Both the position numbers and the translations under genes were made by a program. The notes under the pieces are model-generated. The model did not search any database. It saw only the letters and a program-made list of their open reading frames with translations, and had not been told where the DNA came from. 64,000 nucleotides of DNA, taken from Anastatus disparis (lineage: Eukaryota; Arthropoda; Insecta; Hymenoptera; Eupelmidae). Positions within the stretch are counted from its first letter, which is position 1. Every line of letters starts with the position of its first letter. Location of the stretch: assembly GCA_017163975.1 (NCBI GenBank), contig JAFFSR010000363.1, positions 772,001-836,000 of the forward strand, given 5' to 3'. Positions 1 to 12,200 of the stretch are shown in pieces.

Positions 1-1094
1 CAATTTTTCGTTAAAACTTAATAGAATACTTTTTCTTGGAAATTAGATGTAGAATTCACCTGAGTTTTTGCAAATTATAATATACTGATTTTTATGCTTA
101 CTTGATCGATTTAAACATACTATTTAGTATATCTAAAAATCGAGCAATTTAAATTGTCTTTTTAAGGTCTTATTTTTCTTGTTTTTTTATGAGGAAAAAA
201 TATACGAAGCCTCCAGTTGGGCAGCCTTCTCAAAGTTACTTAATTGTGCAAAAATGTCTGAAAAAATCGTTATTTTGGATCAATGATGAGATTCGTGATT
301 TTTTTTCTGAAAAAGTATTGATTTTTGGGACAAATGTATGAAAATGTTTTTTATTGGAAATCATGTGTAAAATATAAACATATTTTTACAAATTGTAATT
401 TAAGACATTATGAACCATATATACTAAAAATTTAACAAAAAATAAATTTTAAAATTTCAAAATTTCATTTATAATTTGTGATGTTTAGCAAATAACGGTT
501 TACAAAAATTTACATACATTTTACATACGATTTCCAATAAAAAACATTTGAATACATTTGTCCCAAAAATCAATACTTTTTCAGAATAAAAATCACGAAT
601 CTCATCATTGATCCAAAATAACGATTTATTCAGACTTTTTTGCACAATTAAGTAACTTTGAGAAGGCTGCCCAACTGGAGGCTCCGTATATTTTTTCCTC
701 ATAAAAAAACAAAAAAATAAGACTTTAAAACGCCAATTTAACCTGCTCGATTTTTAGATATACTAAATAGTATGTTTAAATTGATCAAATAGGCATAAAA
801 ATCAGTATATTATAATTTGCAAAAACTCAGGTGAATTCTACATCTAATTTCCAAGAAAAAGTATTTTATTAAGTTTTAACGAAAAATTGATAGTTTTTGA
901 GGAAAAGATTCATTAAAATATTTATTTAGCAAAAAATTTGGAAAATTCGAAAAATTCCATCACGTTTAAATCCTGACCCCTTTGACCTGGACCTCTAAAA
1001 TTTATTTTGTATATTTTGGGTATCAAATAGAACATTTTCACAGATTTTCGACGAATTCTATTTTTTTGTTAGGTGAGTTGACGTGAAACGTCCC
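1..1094. mobile_element. Large foldback element, left end outside window
   Basis: Bases 1 to about 400 are repeated as the reverse complement at about 490-889, so position i pairs with roughly 890-i. The arms are some 400 bp long with a short unpaired centre near 400-480. Sequence from 890 to 1094 has no partner here because the matching left end would lie before base 1. The right end, read outward-in, is GGGACGTTTCACGTCAACTC and abuts a TA microsatellite. No protein is encoded; a 77-codon frame in the right arm is a by-product of the hairpin. It is probably a non-autonomous DNA element. Confidence 0.75.
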
Positions 1095-1117
1095 ATATAT
1101 ATATCTTTATACTATAC

Positions 1118-1161
<44 letters not shown>

Positions 1162-1188
1162 TTATACTATATATGTATATATATATAT
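1095..1188. repeat. TA microsatellite
   Basis: Two TA runs interrupted by short CTTTATACTAT segments. It begins at the end of the preceding foldback element, the same arrangement as at 47352, 51775 and 52795. Confidence 0.9.
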
Positions 1189-1195
1189 TAAGACC

Positions 1196-2205
1196 TCACT
1201 TGATGATTTTCATATAGAAAAGCATCATGGTAATAAGCGGTGAGAGGGGATATAGGAAAGATCCGAACGCGCAGCTACGCCCCTAACTTTGACAGCCAAG
1301 CGACTATCAAGTGTGACGCGTATACTTTATAATGTATAATATCCTTACTCTGCGGCGGCCGAGTAGGAATATAGCGGCAAGCGCCTAAAATGTGAGCCAT
1401 CGAGTTCGAGTGAGGAGCTAAACTAGTCACTCTTGTATCGGTCAACGCTTAATAAAGTTCTCCTTGAAATTAAATACAGAGTCATGCGTAATCTCTTGCT
1501 ATTCAAACTCTTATAGAAGTAAAAGAAATGCCTAGTACGCATTTCCCTACCTGCTCGAGTTCGAATAGCATTTTACTTGAATAATTTAAATCTTCGTGAT
1601 TTTAAATATTAGATTGTAGTAAAGTGGTAAATTTTCCTTTACAATTTAAAATTAATTATTTCTATCGTTAGTGCATAAAGAAGCTAAGTGCCCAAGTGAA
1701 ATGTGCCTTGTATCGACGTGCTTTCTTGTAAAGCTTTTCGCTTAGCGTTTGTACGTCTTTGCAAGTGTGTTACTTGTAAAATCACATAACGAAATAAAAG
1801 ATTCAGTACAAGAGGTTGAATAGATGATCCTCTATACCTTACGCTTCTTTGATTTCCTTATTCCAATTTGAGAAATAAAAATAAAGGTTTGACGAAAAGT
1901 GATGGACCCGAATCTACAGGATATGGCGTTCCTGTAGTGTACGGTCTGGCTTTCGACAACCTAATCAAGTTAATTAAACACAGAAACATATGAATTCGAC
2001 GAGTTTGTACGTGCGAGAAGAATAGTGCGGTAAACTTGGAGTCTCACATACAAAAGGCATCCATCTTGTCTTACTTTTACGCTAAATCATTTCTTTTGTA
2101 CAACGCTCGTATCCAAAGGTAAGACAAGGTACGAAGCCAAAGTGCATGGTGCTTTTAATTACCATGCACTAACTAAATAAAAGTGCGTTATAAGTATTTA
2201 TGATG
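1196..2205. other. Non-coding stretch, possible LTR debris
   Basis: This stretch is less AT-rich than its surroundings and has no reading frame of note. Around 1440-1500 and 1780-1850 there are AATAAA-type signals next to LTR-like sequence, which resembles the R-U5 part of a retroelement LTR. No paired LTR, PBS or reverse transcriptase is visible nearby, so the assignment is weak. Confidence 0.3.
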
Positions 2206-2207
2206 TT

Positions 2208-2210
<3 letters not shown>

Positions 2211-2260
<50 letters not shown>
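2211..2260. repeat. TA microsatellite
   Basis: An uninterrupted alternating AT run of about 50 bp. Confidence 0.9.
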
Positions 2261-2262
<2 letters not shown>

Positions 2263-2265
<3 letters not shown>

Positions 2266-2761
2266 TAATCTTGTTGTTATATTTTATTAAACCATATTAC
2301 TATACATTTTTTTCTATTTTAAAATCTTATTTCATTTCTTGCTTGAGATGAAATCGCCGAGGGTGGATTTCTGCTCAAGTGGCAAACGTTCGAGATTCAG
2401 ATTTCACCAGAATAAACGACCGAAGGACATAGATTATTTTATGTCCAAAGTAGGCCGTATGAGGAACTATAACTTAAATGTCATATTATTAATATTTTTT
2501 CCATAACTTTTCAAATCTCATCTTAGTTCTATTGATTTTTTCTTTTATTTCTTAGATTTACATTTTCTAATAAGTATAGCTGCTGTCGAAGCGTGAGTCA
2601 TTTTTTTCACAAACCTACGTTTAATATAATTGCTCTTTGATACATTAAACGGAACATAATAAAACCGGTGATGCCATATTGAGTATCAATATATCTCAGG
2701 AGGACATATAAATCTTGTATAGAGTCGAGCTGCACGCTAGAGACATATGCGATGCCAATTG
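2263..2761. other. No gene seen
   Basis: AT-rich sequence without a convincing reading frame or repeat partner in the window. Confidence 0.5.
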
Positions 2762-2868
2762 AGCATGCCCTTTAGATACTTATGCGAATATGGCCTATGA
2801 GGACATAAAAATATTTATGTCCTCGTAGGCCGTATTCGTGTTAGTATGTAAAGAGCATGCTAAAGGGT
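2762..2868. repeat. Imperfect ~105-bp palindrome
   Basis: GAGCATGC at the left and right ends, plus about 30 matched positions around the centre (GAGGACATAAA ... TTTATGTCCTC), form a hairpin. It looks like the core of a small foldback MITE; no target duplication was recognised. Confidence 0.7.
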
Positions 2869-3684
2869 ACCCCCCCCCCCCCCATTAAGATAGGTAAAAT
2901 CCCCCATCGCGAAATTCGAATTTTTGTCCAAAAGTAGTTAATACATGCTGAAAAATGAAATATTGAGCTATGACTTGCTACCCCCTCTCCCTCCACTACT
3001 CCTAACCTCAAAAAAACGTGTTTTTTCAAAAATAATTTTTTTCGCCACCATATTAACGAATAGGAGATTCGAAAAAATTTGAATGTATTCTATATAAAAA
3101 TACGCATTTAAGGTAATTTTTTCAGCTATTTTTGGCCTCAAGAACTAACCTAAAAAACACAAAATATTCTTAAAATTGCTCTTAAAACTTGTAAAAAGAG
3201 GGTGCCGCCTCCAAAATTGGTGAGAAGTTGAGGATCTGTGTCCTTAATCTGTACTTTTTTTTCAGACTCATTGGAGTGGTGCGCCATATTTAAAAGTCCA
3301 AAAAACCTGTTTTTTAGACATTTTTTATCCATTTTTGGCTTTTTTTACCTTACCAGAAATAATTACAACAATACTAATGGCACCATCAGATTCTACACCA
3401 AAAAATACATAAAAAATATGTGTAATACTTCGTTCTAATATTTTTAGATCACTAGCTAGAAAACGAAAATGGAAAAGAGGCTGCTATGTGTATGTTAGGG
3501 CAACTCACTTTTTCTTTGGGATTTGTGAAAAGTTACTTGAGAGTATTAGCAACAATTATTATTTGTATTTCTACATATTTTTTGACGAAGAATATGGTGG
3601 TGTAGCTATTTTTTCTACAACTGTCTTTGGTAAAACACCAGAGCCAAGAAAATAACTTAAAATCGGTTTTTATTCAAATTAGTT
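2869..3684. other. Degenerate repeat-derived sequence with a poly-C tract
   Basis: It starts with a run of 14 C at 2870-2883. The rest has phrases such as CGCCACCATATT and GCGCCATATTT that also occur in the foldback element at 52795-53994, so it is probably an old relative. Frames of 60-66 codons are present on both strands but show no domain and are regarded as chance. Confidence 0.4.
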
Positions 3685-4095
3685 TTAACGGCATGTCGGA
3701 GCTGCAGCAATCGAGTTTTGCTTTTTTTATTTTATCGATATCTCTTTAAATTCTTAAATTAAACAAATATAATGACTTGTCCGCACTAAAGTTATATTAG
3801 TACAATAATTTTTGTTAAAATAAAAAATCATTTAGACTTGTTATTTTTTTATGAGATTTGATTGGAAATTAGATATCAAACTCGACAAACCTAACCTTAA
3901 AATACGATACATTGAAAGTTTTTATTATAACTTTGTATGTATAATATTTTGGTAGTTTTCTTGAGTTGTCCGCACTAGAGTTTAATCTTACAAATTTTTT
4001 CTTTATAGCAAAAAAACTCAATTAAACGCATCGTTTATTCATAAGTTAAGATTGGAAATATTATTAGAAGGCGGACAGCTTCGTCATGCTCTTAA
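3685..4095. mobile_element. TTAA-flanked element E1 (non-palindromic type)
   Basis: TTAA stands at both ends. Inside are imperfect terminal inverted repeats: CGGCATGTCGGAGCTG on the left and GAGCATGACGAAGCTG on the right (read inward). A second copy in the opposite orientation is E11, 51 kb away. Unlike its relatives in the window the core is not a hairpin. GAGTTGTCCGCACTAGAG-like phrases occur twice inside it in direct orientation. There is no coding capacity, so it must depend on a transposase supplied in trans. Confidence 0.75.
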
Positions 4096-4324
4096 GACAC
4101 AATATTGTAATTGTGTCATTTTTGGATCCACGACTTCAAAAAGATTTGTGGCTTATTAATAATACATAATTTAATTATTTTTTATGAAATTATTAAAATT
4201 ATAATATTAATTTAAATTATAATATTAATATCTTGTCATTACAAAAATTATTTACTATATATATATATATATATTTATAGTTATAAAACAATTTATTAAA
4301 TAAATATATTTTAATAGAAAATCA
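4096..4324. other. Short non-coding spacer with small TA run
   Basis: AT-rich spacer between E1 and the 3' end of the transposase pseudogene, with a short TA run at about 4256-4272. No terminal repeat of the transposase element could be identified here. Confidence 0.5.
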
Positions 4325-6405
4325 TTAATCTTCGTCATCACTATTTTCTTCAATTACTGGTACAACTTCAAAATCAAATAGTTTAGTCAATATTGCTGCT
4401 GGTTTGATAATTCGTGATAAATAACGACCGTGACTCAAATAATAAATAATAGCAGCTACATGCGAGCATCAACCAACAGTTCTATTTCCATTTGCACAGT
4501 TATAACAGTATCGTTTAATTCCGTTGATACCAGTAGTTTTTGGACAATAATCCATGTAAGATTTGTACTTTTTACTGTTGATATGTCTGGATTGCACTTC
4601 AAATTTTAAAATATTCTGTTGTTTTTTTGCGTAACTTAAAGTCAATGAATTATCATCTCCAATTATTTCTGCTAAATATGACACCGATTGAGATAAACGA
4701 TACGAACCTGTAAAAAATACTTTCAAATCTTCCAAAGTTATTTCAGGGGAATCCAATGGATCGTTCGATGTCAAATATTAAAATGGTACAGTTTTCTTGT
4801 TCCAGTTTTTTTCTTCAACTTCAATTGCTAGGGTGTTTTGTACATTATTTGTGAGATTAATCCTACTTATGATTTTTTCTACACTTCCTGCATCAGAATT
4901 TAACTGTATTTTTAAATTTATATCAAATAAATTTTGTAAGAAGCCAGCAATTTTACAAAATAATTCAGCTTTTGTTATAAGACCATTATGAAATTGCTAT
5001 AAAAAGCTTACATTTTTGTCCTATTATTCCATGAATCGCTTCGACGACCCACCTAAGTTTCGTAACTCGTCGAGATGCGTTTGATTCTTCAGTAGTAAGT
5101 TGCGATCGTTTACCTTTTAAAGCAGGCATCAAAGTTGTGAATTCTCGCTCATTTAAGTAGTCTATCACATCTCTAAAACCTCTATCAAGAATAAAAATAT
5201 CGTGTTTTTCTAGAATTTTGTTCAATTCATCGGAACTTTTTAACAAATTCTCCAAAATCTTTGCATCATTGCAATTTGCTGTAAAAGATCTTGCACAATC
5301 GACGATAAAACCATTTGTTGTACATATTGTGAATGGTTTACAAAGTGAAGCCTTTTTTCGACCCGAATATGACTTACGCTGATAAGCATTATGGCTGCTT
5401 TTTTGATGACGTAAGTATGTTCCATCACATATTAATGCCAATTCGTTATCCATATTGTACAACATTTTTGCAATATAAGTTGGTTGTCCAAGTAAAAATT
5501 CCCGAGAATAAGCATTAATCCCGAAATTTTTCGACAGTATTTCATTCTTAAAACATTTAAGCACTGAATTGATAGATTGAGCTACTTGCTTTTCTTCAAT
5601 ACCAAAAATTGCAGAAATGCACTTGTTTGAATTCCCAGACTTCATTTTAAATAAAAAAAGTACCAATGCTTGCATTATGTTTCTATTTTCAGAAGATCTC
5701 ATTGATACCATCATGTTTCGGAGATTGAGAATATTGTCCCACGTATGTCCAGTGAGAGCTTTTATGCGTTCTTGCGTAATTTTAAAACTTCCAATTTGGT
5801 CATGAAGTCGTAAGTGTATACTATCTAAAAATGCATCCATGAATTTCGCAAGTTCTGAAAATTTTATGCTACATTCCTTCGAATAACTTTCTATTTTCAA
5901 AACTTCATCGTCATAAAATCTTTTATTTATCAAATAAATCTTGCAGCATCTATTTTTATGAAGAATAAAAATTTTTCTAGCAATAAAAACTTGCAAGCGA
6001 GCTTCGAAAGGCACATCTTGAATTTCGTTTGTTGATTTACATATAAAACATAATCTATTACTTACAATTACTCTAGGGTATGACAATGAAACATATTCAT
6101 CTGTTGGTTGAACAGTTGCAGCGTATACTGAGAAGTCACTAGATTCTTGACTATCTGGTGAATCGGTCAACGTTTGACTACTTGTTCGTGTTACACCACT
6201 GAAATAGCGAATATTCGATGAAGGATAAGATTACTGACTTAAAGGAGTTTCGTTAGAATCTGATACTTCTGTCACTGATTGTGAAGCGCTACCGACTAGA
6301 TCGTCATTCACTTCCTTTAATGGTAATATAATATTTTCTTGGGATTCATAATTTGATGCCGATGTCCGTTTTCTTACTCGGTGGTTCATAATCTACAGCC
6401 TCCAT
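4325..6405 (-). pseudogene. Decayed DDE transposase with C-terminal SWIM zinc finger
   Basis: Remains of a cut-and-paste transposase gene. The longest open stretch (4986-6170) encodes 394 residues: a CxxC zinc-binding-like segment near residues 41-44, a helical region at about 100-215, and a DDE core with D249 (ICDGTY), D329 (LDRGFRD) and E377 (RWVVEAIHG). This resembles DDE_Tnp_4-type enzymes. Homologous coding continues downstream in another frame to 4325 and ends with a SWIM-type zinc finger, CxC-like cysteines followed by CSHVAA; an in-frame TGA at 4469-4471 falls inside it. Upstream coding can be followed to an ATG at 6405 through a frameshift near 6370 and a stop at 6231-6233. Another frameshift lies near 4990 and a stop near 4780. 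With at least five lesions it cannot be functional. The superfamily is not settled; Kolobok, which uses TTAA targets, is one option. Confidence 0.8.
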
Positions 6406-6495
6406 TTTGTTTATTCTGTTGCATAAGAAATTAATAATATTATTAAAACATAGTTTCATAAAAATTATTGATAAGAAAAAATTATGTGTACATAC

Positions 6496-6529
6496 ATCAC
6501 TTTTCATAAAAAAACTCTATGACTTAAAG

Positions 6530-6589
<60 letters not shown>

Positions 6590-6877
6590 AAGAAAAAATT
6601 TGTAATTTTAACACACATAAGTGTTAGAGATGAAATACAAATTTTTTTGTGTTAAAATTTGTAAGTACACACATGTTTGTAAAATTTACAAACTCCGTGT
6701 GTTAATCCTACAAAAATTTTTGCATCAATTTTTAAATTACAAAATGTTTTGTATTGATTTTACAAACGTGTTTGTAAAATTTTAACACAAAAATATTTGT
6801 ACAAAATAAAATTTGATGAATTACACAAAATTTTTTACAGTGTACCCTAAGTCATAGAGTTTTTTCTGAAAAGTGAT
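6496..6877. repeat. Inverted repeat enclosing a TA array and a small AT-rich element
   Basis: About 30 bp at 6496-6526 (ATCACTTTTC ... CTATGACTTA) returns as its reverse complement at 6848-6877. Between them lie a TA microsatellite (6536-6585) and some 260 bp of TTTGTAAAATT/TTTTAACAC-type words that pair among themselves. The part ending in TTTTTTACAGTGTA resembles the end of a MITE. Confidence 0.6.
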
Positions 6878-6978
6878 CTCTAAGACTTATGACGGATATT
6901 AAAGAATTATTTCATAACTAATTAATGCAATTTCCAATGAGCTTCTATTACAGTTTTAATTTTTCAGCAGCCTAGAGG

Positions 6979-7370
6979 TTAACGGCAGGCCGGAGTAGAA
7001 CCTGATACCGACCGAGTAACAATTGAGTTGTTTGTTATTTACTCAAGTATTAATCGGTGTATCTTCAAAATAAAGGTTGATCGCAATAGATATTATTATT
7101 ATGAATATCTATGCACAAGAAAAAAAAATCTACCGATTTTTTTTTGAGAAAAGTAAGAAACGCGAAAATATTATAAACATAATCTTTTACTTCGGTGTTC
7201 CTTACTTTTCTCAAAAACAAAGCGATAGATTTTTTTTTTCTTGTGCACAAATATTTGTAATAATAATATCTATTGCGCTTAACCTTCAATTTGCAGATAC
7301 ACCGATTAATACTTGAGTAAATAACAAAAATGCCAATTAGACAAGGACAGCGAATCCGGCCTGCTCTTAA
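6979..7370. mobile_element. TTAA-flanked palindromic element E2 (392 bp)
   Basis: TTAA at both ends; left end CGGCAGGCCGGAGTAG, right end (read inward) GAGCAGGCCGGATTCG then CTGTCCTTGTCTAAT. From about 7040 to 7320 it is a long imperfect hairpin. E6 is a second copy in the opposite orientation with the same arms. The two mirror-image reading frames of 74 and 79 codons simply reflect the palindrome. Confidence 0.85.
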
Positions 7371-7601
7371 GTCCTATTCTGTATCTATAATAGTTCAATA
7401 ATATTTACTTGATATAATAATTTAATATTAAATCAATTCCATGTTGATGAATTTTAACGTTCTTTTAACTATACTTCATAATTGTAATATTCAATAATTT
7501 ATAATTAATTTTTTTAAAGAAAATGTATAAAAAGAAAGTATTCTATTATATTTGTCATTTGGCACAAATAATTTGGTTAAGCGATTCAAGTTTAATCTTT
7601 T
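7371..7601. other. Short AT-rich spacer
   Basis: No feature recognised between E2 and the next MITE. Confidence 0.5.
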
Positions 7602-7603
7602 TA

Positions 7604-8233
7604 TTGGGAACTTACACGAAGGCGTAACCTACATATATAGTATACTAACATGGCGACAGAATCCCACAGTACAAGCTGGACTTAAATGTAATGACATTAG
7701 TTTTTTAGTCTAAACATCATCACCGTGAAAAATATTTGTAAATACGCTAACACCAATCGTGCACAACGTAAATTTATACAAGGAGAAATGGTTTATCAGA
7801 CTATGGTTTATTAGGATTGGGTCTCAATTCGAAATAAAATGTGAAACTAATAAGAAATATACATTCAACGGTGAGGTTAATTTCATATAGCTTATTGCTT
7901 GCAGACGTCTTTGTCCACGCTTCATACAAATCTATCTTCGCAGAGTTGTTAAATATATTCTGCTTGTTTACATAACCTCGATTTGTTCTCGGAAAGAGAT
8001 GAAAACTAACATTTAAATTCTTGTCTGCTTAAATTTCACGACCCCTTACTACACAATAATCTCTGTTGGAATTTTTTTCACGCATTTTGAACTATTTTTA
8101 TTATATTGTCATTAGTTTTCAATTAAAAAATAAAAATTAAACACCAATTGCTATGCTACTCAGCGCAAAGTTGTGTTTTAGATTATTTCACAGCCTTGCC
8201 ACGAGAGATAATCGCAAGTGCGTGAGTTCCCAA
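7604..8233. mobile_element. MITE with TTGGGAACT ends and TA target
   Basis: The ends TTGGGAACTTACACG and (reverse complement) TTGGGAACTCACGCA are inverted repeats, each flanked by TA. The 630-bp interior is non-coding. TA duplication is typical of Tc1/mariner-type elements, so this is probably a non-autonomous member of that group. Confidence 0.65.
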
Positions 8234-8235
8234 TA

Positions 8236-8837
8236 GACAACAAAAGTTGTTTTATTAAGAAAAATTATTATGTATTCAGCAAATATTACAGTAAGTTTGA
8301 AAAAAAAAAATTATTTAATCTACAGTTTTTTAACATTTAAAAATTTTTAATAAAAATGATATATCAAAATATAAACGTAATTTTAATGTAATGAGTTTCA
8401 GATTACTTTAATATTTTACTCATTTTATTTCTGGCTAACTTAAAGAATGATTATACATTCTAGTCATACTTAAAATTAAAATTCTATTAAATAGGCAAGG
8501 TTATTTTTATTCTTATGTATTTGTTTTACACGTTGTTTTACTCTGAATTATCGATAACTTTTAATAAAAAGTAAGTTTTTAAAGCTATATCATCACCAAA
8601 ACATTTCTTTTCAAATACAAAATATTGTAAGAATAGATTTAAGTATAATAATTATAATATGAAACTTCAGAATAATCTAAATAATTTTGGAATCAAAATT
8701 CAAATTGGCAGTTAACGTTGAAAATTTTTTTATTATAGAAGTCAATCTGCAATATTTTTTACTGCTTGTTTGTATTGATTTGCAGTGTATTCTGTTAGGC
8801 TCTATCCACATAAAAAACATAAGGCTGGACACACTGA
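8236..8837. other. No gene seen
   Basis: AT-rich sequence without recognisable coding or repeats inside the window. Confidence 0.5.
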
Positions 8838-9034
8838 GGCCCGAATTTATAGTCGTGTCTTGAGTAAGTAGGATTTAAAACTTAAGTATCGTTACTTGAG
8901 TATCAGTTGTTACTAAATATTTATTATACTAAAGCTACATGAAGAGGTTAATTAAAGTAACAACTGATACTCAAGTAACGATACTTAAGTTTTAAGTCGC
9001 ACTAATACTCAAGACACGACTATGAATTCAGGCC
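8838..9034. mobile_element. Small foldback MITE (~197 bp)
   Basis: The ends are GGCCCGAATTTATAGTCG and, reverse complemented, GGCCTGAATTCATAGTCG, followed by arms of about 85 bp that match closely (TAACTGATACTCAAGTAACG-like sequence in both). Non-coding; no clear target duplication. Confidence 0.75.
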
Positions 9035-9289
9035 TTACGGAAGACTTGGTTCACGAACTCGCTATATGAATAGATAATTAAGAATAAAAAAATAGCAATA
9101 GTGCTATATCTTATGTATGAAAAACAAGAAAATTGTATTAACTTATACCGATTATAACTTTTGCAATTCAGCATATTTTGAAAAACAAAAAAATACGGTT
9201 CTTAAATTTTTTTTGTATTTCACCTAATGAATATAATGGATTTTATTATGAAAAATGCTTCTCATTAATCGATTCTAATCGACTTTCAT

Positions 9290-12200
9290 AGTAGAAATAA
9301 TTTTTTTATTTAGGAGTAGGAAATTAAACATACAGATTCTTTGAATTTATAAAATGAATCTTTCTTTTAAAAAAATAATTATTTGTTTTAATCAATCATA
9401 CTTGACTGTGAAAGAAACGGTTTGTTTAATTCAAAGAAATCATTATTGATAATTTTAAAACAGTATATTTTCAAAATGCAAATTTAATTGACAGTATCTA
9501 AAAAATTGATTCTTTTGTTTTATAGAATTCGTTTATATAATCACGCATTCGATTCTTTGATTCAGTAGAAAGAAAGTAAACATACAGATTCTTTAAATTA
9601 ATCAAATAAATCTTTGTTTTAAATAAATAATTAATTGTTTTATACAACTATACTTGACCGTTATTAAAATTATTTGTTTGATTCAAAGAAATTATTAAAG
9701 AGAATTTAAAAACAGTATTTTTCAAAACAAAATATTGATTGACAGTATCAGAACAATGATTTTTTCGTTTAAAAAAATTTGGTTATGTAATCAAGCATTC
9801 GACTTTTTAATTCAGTAGTAAAAGAGTAAACATACGAATTCTTTGAATCAATCAAATGAACCTTTGTTTCAAACAAATAATTATTTGTTTTATACAACTT
9901 TATTTGACCGTTAAAAAAATTATTTGTTCGATTCAAAGAAATTATTAAGAGGAATTTAAAAAAAGGATTTGTTTTAAACAAAATATTGTTTGACAAATTA
10001 AATATAATGGTTTTTTTGTTTTAAAGAATTTAATTATATAATCAAGCATTCTACTTTTTAATTCAGTAGTAAGAGAGTGAACATACGAATTCTTTGAATC
10101 AATCAAAGGAACCTTTGTTTCAAACAAATAATTATTTGTTTTATACAACTTTATTTAACCGTTAAAAAAATTATTTGTTTGATTTAGAGAAATTATTGAA
10201 GAGAATTTAAAAACAGTATTTTTTTAAAACAAAATATTGATTGACAGTATCAAAACAATGATTTTTTTGTTTTAAAAAATTTAGTTATATAATCAAGCAT
10301 TCGACTTTTTAATTCAGTAGTAAAAGAGTAAACATACGAATTCTTTGAATCAATCAAATGAACCTTTGTTTCAAACAAATAATTATTTGTTTTATACAAC
10401 TTTATTTGACCGTTAAAAAAATTATTTGTTTGATTCAAAGAAATTATTAAGAGGAATTTAAAAAAAGGATTTGTTTTAAACAAAATATTGTTTGACAAAT
10501 TAAATATAATGGTTTTTTTGTTTTAAAGAATTTAATTATATAATCAAGCATTCGATTCTTGGTTTCAGTAGAAAGAAAGTAAACGTACGGATTCTTTAAA
10601 TTAATCAAATGAATCTTTGTTTTAAATAAATAATTAATGGTTTTATACAACTATACTTGACCGTTAAAAAAATTATTTGTTTCATTTAGAGAAATTATTG
10701 AAGAGAATTTAAAAACAGTATTTTTTTAAACAAAATATTGATTGACAGTATCAAAACAATGATTTTTTTGTTTTAAAAAATTTAGTTATATAATCAAGCA
10801 TTCGACTTTTCAATTCAGTAGTAAAAGAGTAAACATACGAATCCTTTGAATCAATCAAATGAACCTTTGTTTCAAACAAATAATTATTTGTTTTATACAA
10901 CTTTATTTGACCGTTAAAAAAATTATTTGTTTGATTCAAAGAAATTATTAAGAGGAATTTAAAAAAAGGATTTGTATTAAACAAAATATTGTTTGACAAA
11001 TTAAATATAATGGTTTTTTTGTTTTAAAGAATTTAATTATATAATCAAGCATTCGATTCTTGGATTCAGTAGAAAGAAAGTAAACGTACGGATTCTTTAA
11101 ATTAATCAAATGAATCTTTGTTTTAAATAAATAATTAATGGTTTTATACAACTATACTTGACCGTTAAAAAAATTATTTGTTTCATTTAGAGAAATTATT
11201 GAAGAGAATTTAAAAACAGTATTTTTTTAAAACAAAATATTGATTGACAGTATCAAAACAATGATTTTTTTGTTTTAAAAAATTTAGTTATATAATCAAG
11301 CATTCGACTTTTTAATTCAGTAGTAAAAGAGTAAACATACGAATTCTTTGAATCAATCAAATGAACCTTTGTTTCAAACAAATAATTATTTGTTTTATAC
11401 AACTTTATTTGACCGTTAAAAAAATTATTTGTTTGATTCAAAGAAATTATTAAGAGGAATTTAAAAAAAGGATTTGTTTTAAACAAAATATTGTTTGACA
11501 AATTAAATATAATGGTTTTTTTGTTTTAAAGAATTTAATTATATAATCAAGCATTCGATTCTTGGTTTCAGTAGAAAGAAAGTAAACGTACGGATTCTTT
11601 AAATTAATCAAATGAATCTTTGTTTTAAATAAATAATTAATGGTTTTATACAACTATACTTGACCGTTAAAAAAATTATTTGTTTCATTTAGAGAAATTA
11701 TTGAAGAGAATTTAAAAACAGTATTTTTATAAAACAAAATATTGATTGACAGTATCAAAACAATGATTTTTTTGTTTTAAAAAATTTAGTTATATAATCA
11801 AGCATTCGACTTTTCAATTCAGTAGTAAAAGAGTAAACATACGAATTCTTTGAATCAATCAAATGAACCTTTGTTTCAAACAAATAATTATTTGTTTTAT
11901 ACAACTTTATTTGACCGTTAAAAAAATTATTTGTTTGATTCAAAGAAATTATTAAGAGGAATTTAAAAAAAGGATTTGTATTAAACAAAATATTGTTTGA
12001 CAAATTAAATATAATGGTTTTTTTGTTTTAAAGAATTTAATTATATAATCAAGCATTCGATTCTTGGATTCAGTAGAAAGAAAGTAAACGTACGGATTCT
12101 TTAAACTAATCAAATGAATCTTTGTTTTAAATAAATAATTAATGGTTTTATACAACTTTATTTAACCGTTAAAAAAATTATTTGTTTGATTTAGAGAAAT

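Noticed and set aside
2870..2883. Run of 14 C as a possible functional tract
   Set aside because: Likely simple-sequence slippage; nothing around it gives it a role, and homopolymer length may be a sequencing artefact.
6407..6655. 82-codon plus-strand frame containing a YIYIYI run
   Set aside because: It is the translation of a TA microsatellite and its flanks; the same applies to similar frames at 14319, 47294 and 53878.
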